Source: Muscardinus avellanarius
Lineage: Eukaryota > Chordata > Mammalia > Rodentia > Gliridae
DNA length: 64,000 nucleotides
Direction of reading: 5' to 3'
Assembly (NCBI GenBank): GCA_963383645.1
Contig: OY726567.1
Location: forward strand, 67,266,575 to 67,330,574
Shown piece after piece: positions 1 through 16,383 of this stretch (positions within the stretch are counted from its first letter, which is position 1; each line of letters starts with the position of its first letter). The notes under the pieces were generated by a model. It ran no database searches. It had not been told where the DNA came from and saw only the letters and a list, made by a program, of their open reading frames with translations. The translations under genes were made by a program, and so were the position numbers.

Positions 1-45
1 GAATGCCCTTGGGTTTTTATCTCCAGTACCGGAAAAAAACAAATA
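1..45 (+). repeat. 3' end of a sense ID/B1-dID SINE
   Basis: The window opens inside the tRNA-like tail of the local SINE: a 'gaatgcccttgggttt...ccagtacc' B-box-type end followed by an A-rich run. The element continues to the left of the window. Confidence 0.75.
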
Positions 46-592
46 ACCCACCGGATAAAGCTGAGTTACTACGAAGAAAAAAGGCTGGATAACTAGCATG
101 GGGTTGTATATTGTCTGTGCTTGGATCTGGGCTGGAGCATCCTGGAGCTGGTAGGCAAGTGGCAGGCAGCGCTGCCTAGGAAGAGACACCTCTGGGGAGG
201 TAGAGGAAGGCGGGCGTTTGTTTATAGCTTGGTCACCTGTTTTACAGAGAAGTTGAGAGGTGGAAGAAAGTGGTGGGAAAGGAGGCGTGAAGTTGACCTC
301 CTTCACTGCTGGATTCAATATAGCACAGGGAGGCTGGTGTGAGTAGATGCTGTGTGAAGGGGGAGGAGAGATTGGGTCAGGAAGGAGCCTGAGCTACTCT
401 TCCTCTTCAGTGGCAGGGGAGAGGCTGATCTAAGAAGCAAGGGAGCGGATGCCTAGTATACGAATATCCAGAATTTCTTCATCTTCTGACAAGAGTGATC
501 TCAAGAGACAAGATTTTTTTTTTTTGTGGGGGAGTAGTAAGCTATGCACTTAATGAATACCTGAGTGCCTGTTCTGTTCCAGGCTGACTCTG

Positions 593-594
<2 letters not shown>
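46..594. other. Unassigned intergenic sequence
   Basis: No gene or young repeat is recognised here. A short MIR-like phrase (recurring 'gagtgcctgttctgttccagg' type wording) sits near 550-590, just before the microsatellite. Short open frames in this stretch have no recognisable homology. Confidence 0.4.
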
Positions 595-646
<52 letters not shown>

Positions 647-664
647 CCTCCCTCCCTCCCTCCC
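595..664. repeat. (TC)n/(CCCT)n microsatellite
   Basis: About 45 bases of pure TC dinucleotides are followed by five or so CCCT units. Confidence 0.95.
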
Positions 665-694
665 TATCAAATATCAATCACATAAGCCCAGCTT

Positions 695-1770
695 GTCTTT
701 TTTTTTTTTTTGCAGTACTAGTGATTGAACCCAGGGGCATTCTACCTCCTGGCTATACACTATATGCCCTGGCTTATTTTTAATTCTTTATCTCACTAAG
801 TTGCAGACGGCCTCAGTCTGCAGCTGAGGCTGGCTGTGAACCTGTGATCCTCCCAAGTAATGGGATTACATGTGTGTGCTACCATGCCTGGTTTATAGAT
901 GTTTTTTTCAGTACTGGGGATGGAACTCAGGGGTATTCTACCTCTGAGCTATACCCCAAGCCCTATTTTTTATTCATTATTATTATTATTATTATTACTT
1001 TTTTGTTGGTGGTACTGGGGGTGGAACCCAGGGGCTTTATAACTCTGGGCTATACTCCCAGACCTATTTTATATTTTATTTGGAACCAGGGTCTCACTAA
1101 GTTGCTGAGAGCCTCACTAAGTAGCTGAGGCTGGCTTTGAACCCATGTGATCCTCCTGTCTCAGCCTCCCGAGCGCGGGGATTACAAGCGTGCGCCACCA
1201 CGCCTGGCTCTTATTCATTATTTTGAAACAGGGTTTCACTGAGTTGCAAAGGGCCTCACTAAGTAGCTGAGGCTGTCCACAAACCATGATCCTCCTGTCT
1301 TAGCCTCCCAAGTACTGGGATTACAAGCGTGTGCCACCACGCACACTGGGGATGGAACCTGGAGGCATTTGACCTTGAGCTACACCCCCAGCCCTATTTT
1401 TTATTCTTTAATTTGAAACAGGGTCTCACTAAGTTGCGGAGGACCTCACTAAGTAGCTGAGGCTGTCCATGAACCGTGATCCCTCCGGTCTCAGCCTTCC
1501 GAATGCTGGGATTACTAGTGTGCACCACCACGCCCGGCTTGTAGATCATTTTTTTTTTTTTTTTGGTGGTACTGGGGTTCCTGGAAGCCCTTCTCCCTCG
1601 GGCTACGCTCCCAGACCTATTTTTATTTTTGGAAACAGGGTTTCTTAAGCCAGCGTGGCTGGCTTCGAACCTGCACGATCCTCTGTCTCCGCCTCCCAAG
1701 CGCGGGGATTACAAGCGTGCGCCACCACGCCCGGCTGTAGATCATTTTTAATGGCCAGTTTAAATTTTAC
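695..1770 (-). repeat. Cluster of antisense B1-dID/ID SINEs
   Basis: At least five reverse-orientation SINE copies or partial copies are packed head to tail (about 705-893, 904-965, 1000-1210, 1212-1340, 1343-1540 and 1550-1735). Each has the signature poly-T, then 'ggtactgggg-tggaacccag', then 'tctcactaagttgc', then 'ccaccacgcc-ggc'. An (ATT)n tract lies near 976-998. Confidence 0.85.
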
Positions 1771-1784
1771 AAATTTTAATTCTG

Positions 1785-1925
1785 CCTAGCCAGGCATGGT
1801 GTCCCAAGCCTGTAATTCCAGAACTTGAGAGGCTGAGACAGAGGATCACGGGTTAAAGGCTAGTCTCAGCTACTAGTGAGGCTAAGTTCCACCAGTTATG
1901 TGGAAGATAACCCACTAGGTCTTTG
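1785..1925 (+). repeat. Sense B1-like SINE, truncated
   Basis: The copy starts 'ccaggcatggtg-cccaagcctgtaattcc' and decays before reaching a full ID tail. It abuts the duplicated globin upstream block. Confidence 0.6.
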
Positions 1926-1934
1926 AAATAATTT

Positions 1935-2380
1935 TGAGACTGAATGCAGGTGGTGGCTCCTCAGGCTCATGGCCACCCCCACACCCCAGCCCTGCATCTC
2001 AGATTCTATTGGTTGTCCTTCCAAGCTGGGCCTTCACTCAAGATCCCTGGTCTCACTTCCCCCACTGACCAGCTGGGGCAAGAAGGGGTGAGGACTGAGG
2101 AGGAGCAGCACCTGGAGCTCTTCACAACCCTGAGCAGGGTGGGTCCAGGCGAGGACCTAGTGGGAAATGCAGAACCAGGCCTGAGAGGGTGCTGAGAGCT
2201 GAGTCCTGATCTCCACTGTGCCTGACACCCCCACGGTCGGTATGCAGCCCCTTCACCCTGAGATGCCTGGGGCCCTGGCTGAGTGTGGGGAGGGGGCTGG
2301 TAGGGCTGGACTCCAGGAGACAGGGACAATAGCAGCTCTGGTCTAGAGGAAGTCTGGCACGAGAGCAGCTCTGTCTCACC
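1935..2380 (+). repeat. Duplicated globin upstream block, copy 1
   Basis: This stretch matches the upstream regions of the other globin copies, including those in reverse orientation at about 17700-18545, 21890-22330 and 27480-27900. Shared phrases include the 'gagtcctgatctccactgtgcctgac' area, the 'ctggtctagaggaagtctg' area and 'gagagcagctctg'. It lacks the proximal promoter: the sequence jumps from about 2378 straight into globin exon 2. Confidence 0.7.
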
Positions 2381-3238
2381 AAAACCTACTTCCCCCACTT
2401 CGACCTGAGCCCTGGCTTTGCCCAGGTCTAGGCCCAGGGCAAGAAGGTGTTTGATGCACTGACTGATGCTGTGGACAATGTAAGTGATTTGGCTGAGCCC
2501 TGGAGGCTCTGGCTGACCTGCATGCACACAGGCTACCTGTGGACCCTGTCAACTTCAAGGTGAGCTGGGCGTGGTGGTGAACACTTGTAATCCCAGCATT
2601 TGGGAGACTGAGACATGAGGATCACGGGTTCCTGGCCAGCCTCTTAGTGAGGCACTCTGTGTTTTAAAAATAAAGAATAGCTAGGTGTGGCAGCACACGC
2701 TTGTAATCCCAGCATTTGGGAGGCTAAGACAGGAGGATCTCAGGTCCCAAACAGCCCCAGCTAACTAGTGAGGCCCTTTGTACATCAGTGTAACCCTGTT
2801 TTAAGATAAAAAATAGGGCCGGGGGTGTAGCTTGAGGGTAGAATATCCCTGGGTTCAATCCCCAGTATTGAAAAAAAAATCGTCAAGGTGAGTGTTGAGT
2901 TGACTGGGAAAATCTGGGGTACAGAAGGCACAGCTAGCAGAGTCCTGGGCAGAGGACCCCCCTGGTCCTGAAGGTGGGGTACAGGCAGCTGGGTCTCTAT
3001 GGCCACTGACCTGATTCTTCTCTCTCCTCAGTTCCTGAACCACAGCATTATTGTGACCATGTTCAGCAAGTACCTGGAGGATTTCACCCCTGTGGTCCAC
3101 ACCTCTTTGGATAAGTTCTTGACCTCTGTGAGCAAAGTGCTGACCTCCAAATATCGCTAAACTGGAACCTCTGCGCCCTCATCGCTAACACTGGGCCTCC
3201 AGCCAGCCTTCCCTCCCCTCCCCACATCTTTTAATAAA
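2378..3238 (+). pseudogene. Alpha-type (theta-like) globin pseudogene, copy 1
   Basis: Only part of exon 2 (about 2381-2559) and exon 3 (3032-3160, stop TAA 3158-3160) remain. Promoter, exon 1, intron 1 and the first codons of exon 2 are missing. Exon 2 begins at [12 protein letters not shown], has a TAG two codons before the distal-site Gln (QV*AQGKK), and then frameshifts. Exon 3 is open for 42 codons and ends LTSKYR, as in alpha globins. The exon 2 donor (AAG|GTGAGC), exon 3 acceptor and AATAAA (3233-3238) are intact. Intron 2 was enlarged by two SINEs. Clearly non-coding, but its ancestry is certain. Confidence 0.92.
2563..2880 (+). repeat. Two sense SINEs in globin intron 2
   Basis: A B1 monomer-like copy (about 2563-2665) is followed by a full B1-dID copy (about 2684-2872) with an A-rich tail. 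Both are absent from the other globin copies, so they inserted after the duplications. Confidence 0.8.
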
Positions 3239-3254
3239 GAGAGTGGACAGCAGC

Positions 3255-3645
3255 CTGGTGTGCTGGGTTTTCTGTGTCTGGGAAGGTGCCAGGCTATGGG
3301 TGGTTCTGCTTATCTTGACCACAGACCTGTTTACAGCTCATGGCAGAGGGAGCTGAACTGAAACTGCTCCCCAGAACTCCTGAGTCACTGTGGTCCTGCA
3401 CAGCCCAGGCTCCCAGGGCTCCTCTCAGGGCACAGTGTGGGGAGGAGAGGACCACACAAGGGTCTCCTGGAGTCCCAGGGACAGGACTCAGCTCAGGCTC
3501 CTCTGCAGGGCCCTTGGTTTACAGGATGGAAAAGAATTTTAGCACCTGCCTGTCAGAGGCACAGGGAGATTTATTTAGCTAGTGAGAAGCACACATCCGA
3601 GAAAGAATGCAAGCCATCTCAAAGAGAAAGACACGTTTTGTGGGT
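3255..3645 (+). repeat. Duplicated globin 3' flank, copy 1
   Basis: This is the block that follows the poly(A) site of each globin copy ('cctggtgtgctgggttttctgtg', 'gaaggtgccaggctatggg'). It includes a GATA motif (AGATAA on the - strand, near 3316-3321). Related blocks are at 6897-7255, 9501-9600, 16010-16380, 19430-19800, 20600-21030, 24070-24186, 25133-25345 and 26205-26635. Confidence 0.8.
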
Positions 3646-3649
3646 TCCT

Positions 3650-4105
3650 AGTTCCTCTTTTAAAGGAAACTTGGTATTCAGTTTGGTGGGCATGCCTTTA
3701 ATCCCAATACTTGGGAGGCTGAGACTAGAGAATCGCAGGTTCACAGTCAGCTTTGCAATGTAGTGAGACTCTCAGCTACATAGCAAGACCCTGTTTCAAA
3801 ATAAAAAAATACAAAGGCCTTGGGATGTAGCTCAGGGGTAGAATGACCCTGGGTTCAATCCTCAGTAACACAAAATTAAGTAATACAAAAATTGGTGGCT
3901 GCAGTGGCACACACTTGTAAGCCCTGAACTTGGAGGCTAAGGCAGGAGGACCTCAGGTCCAAGGTTAGCCTCAGCTATTTATAGTAATATCCTCAGCTAT
4001 TTAGTGAGACCCTGTTTCACAATAAAAAAAAAAGGGACTAGTGTGTAGCTTGGAAGTAGAATGCTTCTGGGTTCAACCACCAATAACCATAAACAAAAAT
4101 CAAAC
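3650..4105 (+). repeat. Sense SINE cluster
   Basis: Two or three sense B1-dID/ID copies stand in tandem, each ending in a 'gggttcaa-cc-cagta' tRNA-like tail and an A-rich run. Confidence 0.8.
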
Positions 4106-5790
4106 ACCCAGAACACTTGGTGAAGGTCTATCTGGAAAGGTATAACATCTCTCCAATGGTCACAAGATGGCTTATGGTGATCTGGTCCTCTTCTGGATCT
4201 TCAAAGTGGTTCCCCCCTTTTTTTTGTAGTACTGGGGTTCCTGGAAACCCTTCTACTTAAGGGCTACACTCCCAGACCTATTTTATACTTTTTTTTTTGA
4301 AACAGGGTCTCTTAAGCCAGTGCACGCAGCTGATTTCGAACCTGCGCGATCCTCCTGTCTCCGCCTCCCAAGCGTGGGGATTACAAGCGTGCGCCACCAC
4401 GCCCAGCAGTTCCCATTTTTTGATCAATACAAAATGCTGGGAAGTCCTCTGTGAGGTTTCTCAGGATATCAGAGCTCTCTTCCTTAAGCTATTTATTGGG
4501 TGGGGGTAATTAAGGTGTACAGGATAATTATCATAAGTGAATTGTGAATTTTTAGTAACCTTATATTTTTTGTGTGTGTGGTGCTGGTGGTAGAACTCAG
4601 AGGCTTTTTACCTTTGGGCTACACTCTCATATTTTATATTTTATTTGGAAACAGGTCTCACTAAATTGCGGAGAGCCTCACTAAGTAGCTGAGGCTGGCT
4701 TCGAACCTGTGCAATCCTCCTGTCTCAGCCTCCCAAGAACTGGGATTACAAGCATGAGCCACCACACCTGGCTCTAGTAACCGTATTTATGATTGTGAAT
4801 GAAGCTGGATATGTGATATATGTCTATAATTACAGTACTTGGGAGGATGAGACAAGAGGATCACAGGGTTAGGCTAGCCTTGGGAATTAGCAAGACCCTC
4901 CACAATTTAGCAAGACCCTAAGAAAATAAAATAAAAATAAGATTAGAGGCTGGGCATGGTGGCATATGCCTGTAACCTGAGCACTTGGGAAGCAGAGACA
5001 GGAGAATTGCAGTTTTGAGGATAGCTTCAGCAAGTAGTGAGACTTTCATCAATTTAGCAAGACTCTATTCCAAAAAATAAATAAATTAAAATAGGGCTGG
5101 AGGCGTAGCTCAGAGGTAGAATGACCATGGTTTAATCATCAGTATAAAAAACAAACGCACAGAACAAACAAAAACAGGTTCTAACTAAATTACTGCTTTG
5201 CTAAGATGTTTCTGCTATCCTCAAACACTCAGTCCAGTCCTTTGGTCTTAGTTTCCCAATAACTAGTATTAAACCTGCCCCTAAGTTACACCCCAGCTCT
5301 ATACTATTATTACTATTACTATTATTATTATTTTGCTGTACTGGGGATCAAACCCAGGGATATCTCCAAACTACACCATAGCCCTATTTTTTATCCTTAT
5401 TTTTTTTTGGAACAGGGTATCACTAAGTAGCTGAGGCTAGCTGCAAACTTGTGATCTTCCTGTCTAAGGCTCCCAAGTACTGGGATTACAAGCATGTGCC
5501 ATCATACATAGCTAAATATTGAATTTTGTATGTCGATTTTATATCCTTTAGATAGGTTTTGTTTTTGTTTTTGTTTTTTATGGTACTGGGGATGGAACCC
5601 AAGGGCCTTCTACCTCCAGGCTACACTCCCAGACCTATTTTTTATTTTATTTGGAAACAGTCTCCCTAAGTTGCTGAGAGCCTCACTGAGTAGCTGAGGC
5701 TGGCTTCGAACCTGTGTGATCCTCCTGTCTCAGCCTCCCAAGCGCGGGGGTTAAAGGCATGCACCTCCACACCCAGATAGATAGGTTTTG
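4106..5790. repeat. SINE-rich spacer between globin copies 1 and 2
   Basis: Antisense copies lie at about 4215-4410, 4560-4780, 5290-5515 and 5560-5785, and sense copies at about 4795-5165. The remaining short stretches (for example 4106-4210 and 4420-4555) resemble the 3'-flank unit seen again near 8340-8470 and 9700-9880. No gene is seen. Confidence 0.75.
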
Positions 5791-5799
5791 AATACTTTT

Positions 5800-6217
5800 C
5801 AGTTGACAAGGTAGGTGGTCCTGGGATGCTTGAGCTCTCTGAGCCTCAACGGTTATGTAGAAGATGACCCTGCACTCTCAAGGTCTTTGCAAATCTTTGA
5901 GAACTTATGCAGGTCTTGACCCCGCAGGCTCACGGACACCCCCAGACACCAGCCCTGCATCTCAGATTCTGCTGGTCTCCATCCAAGCTGAACCCCCGTC
6001 CACTCCCCAAACTGGCGAACTGGGGCAAGAACCTTAGTGCTCCTGGCCTGTACAGGAGGAACGGAACTAAGGGGAGCAGCACCTGGAGTTCTTCCTAACC
6101 CTGAGCATGGTGGGTCCAGCTGAGGACCTCAGTGGAGGGCGCAGCACCAGCCCTGAGAGGGGTGCTGAGAGCTGAGTCCTGATCTCCACTCTGCCTGACT
6201 CCCCCATGGTCGGGGTG
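5800..6217 (+). repeat. Duplicated globin upstream block, copy 2
   Basis: This is the same upstream block as at 1935-2380. It ends near 'ggtcggggtgcag' (about 6217) and then continues directly in sequence matching globin intron 1, so promoter and exon 1 are missing here too. Confidence 0.7.
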
Positions 6218-6885
6218 CAGGTCAGGGCTTAAGGCCAGACCCAGGGCCTAGCAGGCACTAGGAGTTCATGTCTGGCCCTCCCCAATCCCTACCCACCCCC
6301 ACCTCTCCCTGCAGGACCTTCCTGAGCTATCCCACCACCATGACCTCCTTCCCCCACTTACCTGAGCCCCGGCTCTGCCCAGGTCAGGGATCAGGGCAGG
6401 AAGGTGGCGGATGCGCTGACTGGCGCTGTGGACAATATAGATCTCTTGGACGAGACCCTGAATCCCCTGGCTGAGCTGCACGCTCCCCTGGCTGAGCTTC
6501 GTGTGGACCCTATCAACTTCAAGGTGAGTGTGGACCAAGCAGGAAGGATCTGGGGTGCAGAAGGCACAGCTGGCCTTGAGTGCTGGGCAGAGAAGCCCCT
6601 GGGCCTGAAGGGGGAGTGCAGGCAGCTGGGTCTCTATGGCCACTGACTCTATTATTTCCATAGCTTTTCGCCCATAGCATGCTTGTGACCATGTCCAGCA
6701 GATATTCAGAGCATTTCAGCACTGACGTCCATTCCTCCATGTACAAGTTCTTGTCCACTGTGAACGCAGTGCTGACCTCCAAATACTGCTAAGCTGGACC
6801 CTCAGTGGCCTCATCCCCTGCCTGCTGGGCCTCAGGTCAGACTCTACCCCGACCCCGCACCTGCATCTTTAGCCTTTCAATAAGG
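6218..6885 (+). pseudogene. Alpha-type (theta-like) globin pseudogene, copy 2
   Basis: It retains the end of intron 1, exon 2 (6315-6523) and exon 3 (6664-6792, stop TAA 6790-6792). Exon 2 starts in frame (RTFLSYPTT), loses 2 bases in the FDLSPG region, and then reads on in a second frame as [19 protein letters not shown]. Gln is again at the distal position. A 6-base in-frame insertion duplicates LAEL after the proximal His (LHA). Exon 3 is open for 42 codons (ends LTSKYC). Splice sites of exons 2 and 3 look good. The poly(A) signal is AATAAG near 6877. Exon 1 and promoter are absent. Confidence 0.92.
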
Positions 6886-6896
6886 TGAGTGGATGG

Positions 6897-7255
6897 CATC
6901 CTGGTGTGCTGGGTTTTCTGTGTCTGGGAAGGTGCCAGGCTATGGGTGGTTCTGCTTATCTTGACCACAGACCTGTTTACAGCTCATGGCAGAGGGAGCT
7001 GAGCTGGACCTGCTCCACAGAAGGCCTTAGTCACTGTGGCCCTGCACAGCCCAGGCTTCCAGGGCTCCTCTCAGGGCACAGTGTGGGGAGGAGAGGACCA
7101 CACAAGGGTCTCCTGGAGTCCCAGGGACAGGACTCAGCTCAGGCTCCTCTGCGGGGATCGTGGCTTACAGGATGGGTAAGAAATTTAGCACCTGCCAGTC
7201 AGAAGCGCAGAGAGATTGATTTAGAAATTGAGGAGCTCACACTCAAGGGAGAGTG
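6897..7255 (+). repeat. Duplicated globin 3' flank, copy 2
   Basis: Near-identical over its first 300 bases to 3255-3600, including the GATA motif near 6958-6963. It is interrupted by a SINE at about 7260. Confidence 0.85.
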
Positions 7256-7930
7256 CAGGTTACTGTGCATGGTGGTGCAGGCTTGTAATCCCAGTACTTG
7301 GGAGGCTGAGACAGGAGGATCACATGTTCAAAGCTGGCCTCGGCAACAAAGGGAGGCTCTTAGAAGCCTAATGAGATCCTGTTTCCAAATAAAGAAATAA
7401 AATCAATCGGAGGCATAGCGTGGAGGTAAAGTGCCTCTAGGTTCAAACCTGGTCCGAAAAAAAAAAAAAAAAGGAAAAGAAAAATGCAGGCCATCTCAAA
7501 AGAGAGGCACATTTTGTGGGTCTCAGCTCCTCTTTTAAAGAAAATTTGATGTTGGGTGTAGTGGTACAGGCATGTAATGCCAGTTCTTTTGAGGCTGAAA
7601 CAGGGAGTTCACAGCTTCACGGTCAGCCTCAGCAATGTAGCAAGACCCTGTTTCAAAACAAAGATAAAATAAAAGGGGCTGGGCGTGGTGGCACACACTT
7701 GTAATCCCACCATTCAGGAGGCAGAGACTGGAGGATCTTGGTTCATGGACAGCCTCAGCTACTTAGTGCGGCCCCTCACAACTCAGTGAAACCATGTTTA
7801 AAAAAAAACTTAAAAATAGGGCTGTAGGTATAGCTCAGAGTAATAGTGGCCCTGGGTTCCACCCCCAGTACCGCTAAATAAATAAATAAATTTATAAATA
7901 AATAAATAATAAAAAAGCGGTACCCCAGCA
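7256..7930 (+). repeat. Sense SINE cluster
   Basis: Three sense SINE copies (about 7258-7475, 7555-7680 and 7680-7900), the second and third with degenerate tails. An (AAAT)n run closes the block near 7878-7915. Confidence 0.8.
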
Positions 7931-8470
7931 TTGTAGCCCACATTTGTAATCCCAGTACTAGGGAGGCTGAGACAGGAGGATCACAGCATTGTGGTGAGCC
8001 TCAGCTACTTAGTGAGATACTCTGTAACTTAGAAAAACCTTGTTTCAAAATAAAGAATAAAAAAATAAGGCTGGGAGTGTAGCTCAGAGGAAGAATGTCC
8101 CTGGGTTCCATTCCCAGTTTTGCAAAATAAATAAACAATCAAACAAACAGACAAATAAATAAAAGGGCTGGGGTTCAGCCCAAAGGTAAAATGCCCTTGG
8201 ATTCAATCCCTAGTAACTCAAAATAACTAATTAATTAATTAATTTACCAAAGGGCTGTGTGTTCCTTGGAGATAAACTGTTCCTGGGTTAAACCACCAGT
8301 AACCAAAAACAAAAACAAAACTCCCAGGAAACTTGGTGAAGGTTGGCATGTGGAGGTGTAACATCACTCCGGTGTTCACAGATGGTTTATGGTGTTCGTG
8401 TCCTCCTCTGGATCTCAAAGTGGTCTCCAATTTCTGATCAATACGTGATGCTGGAGAGTCCCCTAGGAGG

Positions 8471-8501
<31 letters not shown>

Positions 8502-9180
8502 TTTGCGGGTCCTGGGATGGAACCCAGGGGCATTCTACCTCTGAGCTACATCCCCTACCCTATTTTTTTTTTTATTATTTTGAAACAGGGTCTCACTGAG
8601 TTGCAGAGGGCCTCACTATTAGCTGAGGCTGTCCGCGAACCGCGATCTTCCAGTCTCAGCCTTCAGAATGCTGGGATTACAAACATGTGTCACCACGCCC
8701 GGCTCCCCTATGAGGTTTCTAGGATGTTAGAGCTCTCCTGCATAAGCTGTTTATTGGGTGGGGTAACTAGCAAGGTATTTAGGTGCACAAGATAAGTCTC
8801 CTGAGTAAGGGAAGTTCTAGTAACCTCAGATCATGAGGAAGCTGAGTGTGTTGGTGCATGCCTGAATCCCAGGACTTGGGGGAATAAGGCAGGAGGATGG
8901 TAGGTCTGAGGCCAGCCTCAGTGAACAGCAATAAACTCAGCAAACTAGTGAGACCCTACAAGAAAATAAAATAAAAATAAGGCTGGAAGCCAGGTGTCCT
9001 GACACATGCCTGCAATGCGGCATTGTGGAAGCACAGACAAGGAAGATCACAATTTGAGGCCAGCTTCAGCAAGTAGTGAGACTCTTGTCAACTTAGCAAA
9101 ACCCTGTTTCAAATTAAAGATAAAAAAGAGGGCTGAGGGCGTAGCATGGAGGTAGAATGCACTTGGTTCAATCCCCAGAA

Positions 9181-9223
<43 letters not shown>

Positions 9224-9498
9224 CACACACACATACCAGGGTCTTGCTATTGCTGCTTTGCTACAATGCTTGTGCTGTCCTCCACCTTGCAGTTCTCCTG
9301 TCTGAGCCTCCACTATACTAGGTTTGAAGTCAAGGACATTCTGCCTCTGAGCTACACCACACCTACCGCAACCCTGTTTTTTTGTTATTGTTGTTGTTGT
9401 TGTCATTTTGTTTTAGTTGGAAAGAGTGTGTCACTAAGTTGTGAACGGCCTCACTAATTTTCTGGCTGAGGCTAGCAGCGAACCCCAATCCTCCTGTT
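7931..9498 (+). repeat. Inverted-repeat arm IR1, left
   Basis: This 1.57-kb stretch is very similar, base for base and SINE for SINE, to the reverse complement of 28376-29936. Both arms share 'cattgtagcccacatttg' at one end and 'aaccccaatcctcctgt' at the other, the (TTAA)n patch near 8228-8245, and a CA/TG microsatellite. Within it lie sense SINEs (7931-8230 and 8840-9180), an antisense SINE (8485-8705) and (CA)n (9183-9220). No gene is present. Confidence 0.9.
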
Positions 9499-9500
9499 TC

Positions 9501-10744
9501 CTGGTGTGCGGGGTTTTCTGCGTCTGAGAAGGTGCCAGGCTATGGTGGTTCTGCTTATCTTGACCACTGACCTTCTGCAGCTCATGGCAGAGGGAGCTGA
9601 TTAAACCACCAGTGAGCATTAACAGAAACAAAACTCCCAGGACACTTGGTGACGGTGGGTGTGTGAAGGTGTAACATCCTCCAGTGCTCACAGATGGTTT
9701 ATGGTGGTCGGGTCCTCTTCTGGATCCTCAAAGTGGTCTCCAACTTGTGATCAACAGGTGATGCTGGAAAGTCCTCTATGAGGTTTCTAAGATATCAGAG
9801 CTCTCCTGCTTAAGCAATTTATTGGGTGAGGTAATTAACAAGGTCATTAAGGTGCACAGGATAATTCTCATAAGTAAGGGAAGTTCCAGTAACCTGAAGA
9901 CTGTGAGTGAAGTTGAGTGTGTTGGTGCATGCCTGTAATCCCAGGACTTGGGAGGATGAGACAGGAGGATGGTAGGGTTGAGCCCACCCTCAGCAACTTA
10001 GCAAGACTCAGCAGCAACCTAGTGAGATCCTATGAAAATAGAATAAAAATAAGGCTGGAAGCCAGGTGTCCTGGCACAGGCCTGTAATCCCAGCACTTGG
10101 GAAGCAGAGACAGGATGTTCACAGTTTGAGTTAGACTCAGCAAGTAGTGAGACTCTTATCAATCTAGCAAGACCCTATTTAAAAAAAAAAAGATAAAGCA
10201 GGGCATGGTGGCGCACACTTGTAATTCCAGCATTCTGGAGGCTGAGACAGGAGGATCAAGGTTCGCGGGCAGCCTCAGCTACTACTTGAGGCCGTTTACA
10301 ACTCAGTGAGACCGCGTTTCAAAATAAAGAATAAAAAATAGAGCAGGGGGGTGTATCTTGGAAGTAGAATGCCCATGGATTCCATCCCCAGTAGCGCAAA
10401 GGAAGGAAGGAAGGAAGAAAGGAAGGAAGGAAATGAAAAAGAAAAAAGAAAGAAAGGAAAAAAGAGAAAGAAAATAGGGCTGATAGTGTAGCTTGGAGGT
10501 AGAATGTACTTGATTCAGTCCCCAGTGTCTCACACACATACACGTGCACATACAGAAACATACACCAGACAAACAAACACACCAGAGTCTTGCTCATTTG
10601 CTGCATTGCTAAGATGCTGGGGATGTCCAGGACCCTGCAGTTCTCCTGGCTTAGGCTCCCCTGTACTGGCATTGACTCAGGGGCATTCTGCTGCTGAATA
10701 TGCCACACCCACCCTATTATTTGTTTGTTTGTTTGTTTGAAACA
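9501..10744 (+). repeat. Inverted-repeat arm IR2, left
   Basis: This arm matches the reverse complement of about 22905-24186 at high identity: globin 3'-flank fragment (9501-9600), unique spacer (9600-9900), sense SINEs (9905-10380), a GGAA/GAAA tract (10384-10470) and an ID-like piece to 10744. It begins with a partial globin 3' flank whose globin gene is missing from the left arm. It ends exactly where the FMR1 retrocopy starts. Confidence 0.9.
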
Positions 10745-16009
<5,265 letters not shown>

Positions 16010-16380
16010 CACCAATTTTCCTTAAAAGAAGAGCCGGGAACCCATAGAATCCATCTTTCTCTCTTGAGATGGCTGCATTCTCCCTTGAGTGTGTGCTCCT
16101 TGCTCATGTAAGCCAAGAACCTGCAGAGGAGCCTGTGCTGAGTCCTGTCCTGGGGACTCCAGGAGACCCTTGTGTGGTCCTCTCCTCCCCACACTGTGCC
16201 CTGGGAGGAGCCCTGGGAGCCTGGGCTGTGCAGCCACAGTGACTCAGGCCCTCTGTGGAGCAGGTCCAGCTCAGCTCTCTCTGCCATGAGCTGAAGACAG
16301 GTCTGTGGTCATCTTGAACTACCCATAGACTGGCACCTTCCCAGACACAGAGAACCCAGCACACCAGGCTGCCAGCCACT
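16010..16380 (-). repeat. Duplicated globin 3' flank, reverse copy
   Basis: Reverse-complement relative of 3255-3640, lying just 3' of the - strand globin pseudogene at 16.4 kb. In this copy the GATA motif has been lost ('gtcatcttgaac' instead of 'gtcaagataagc'). Confidence 0.8.
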
Positions 16381-16383
16381 CAC

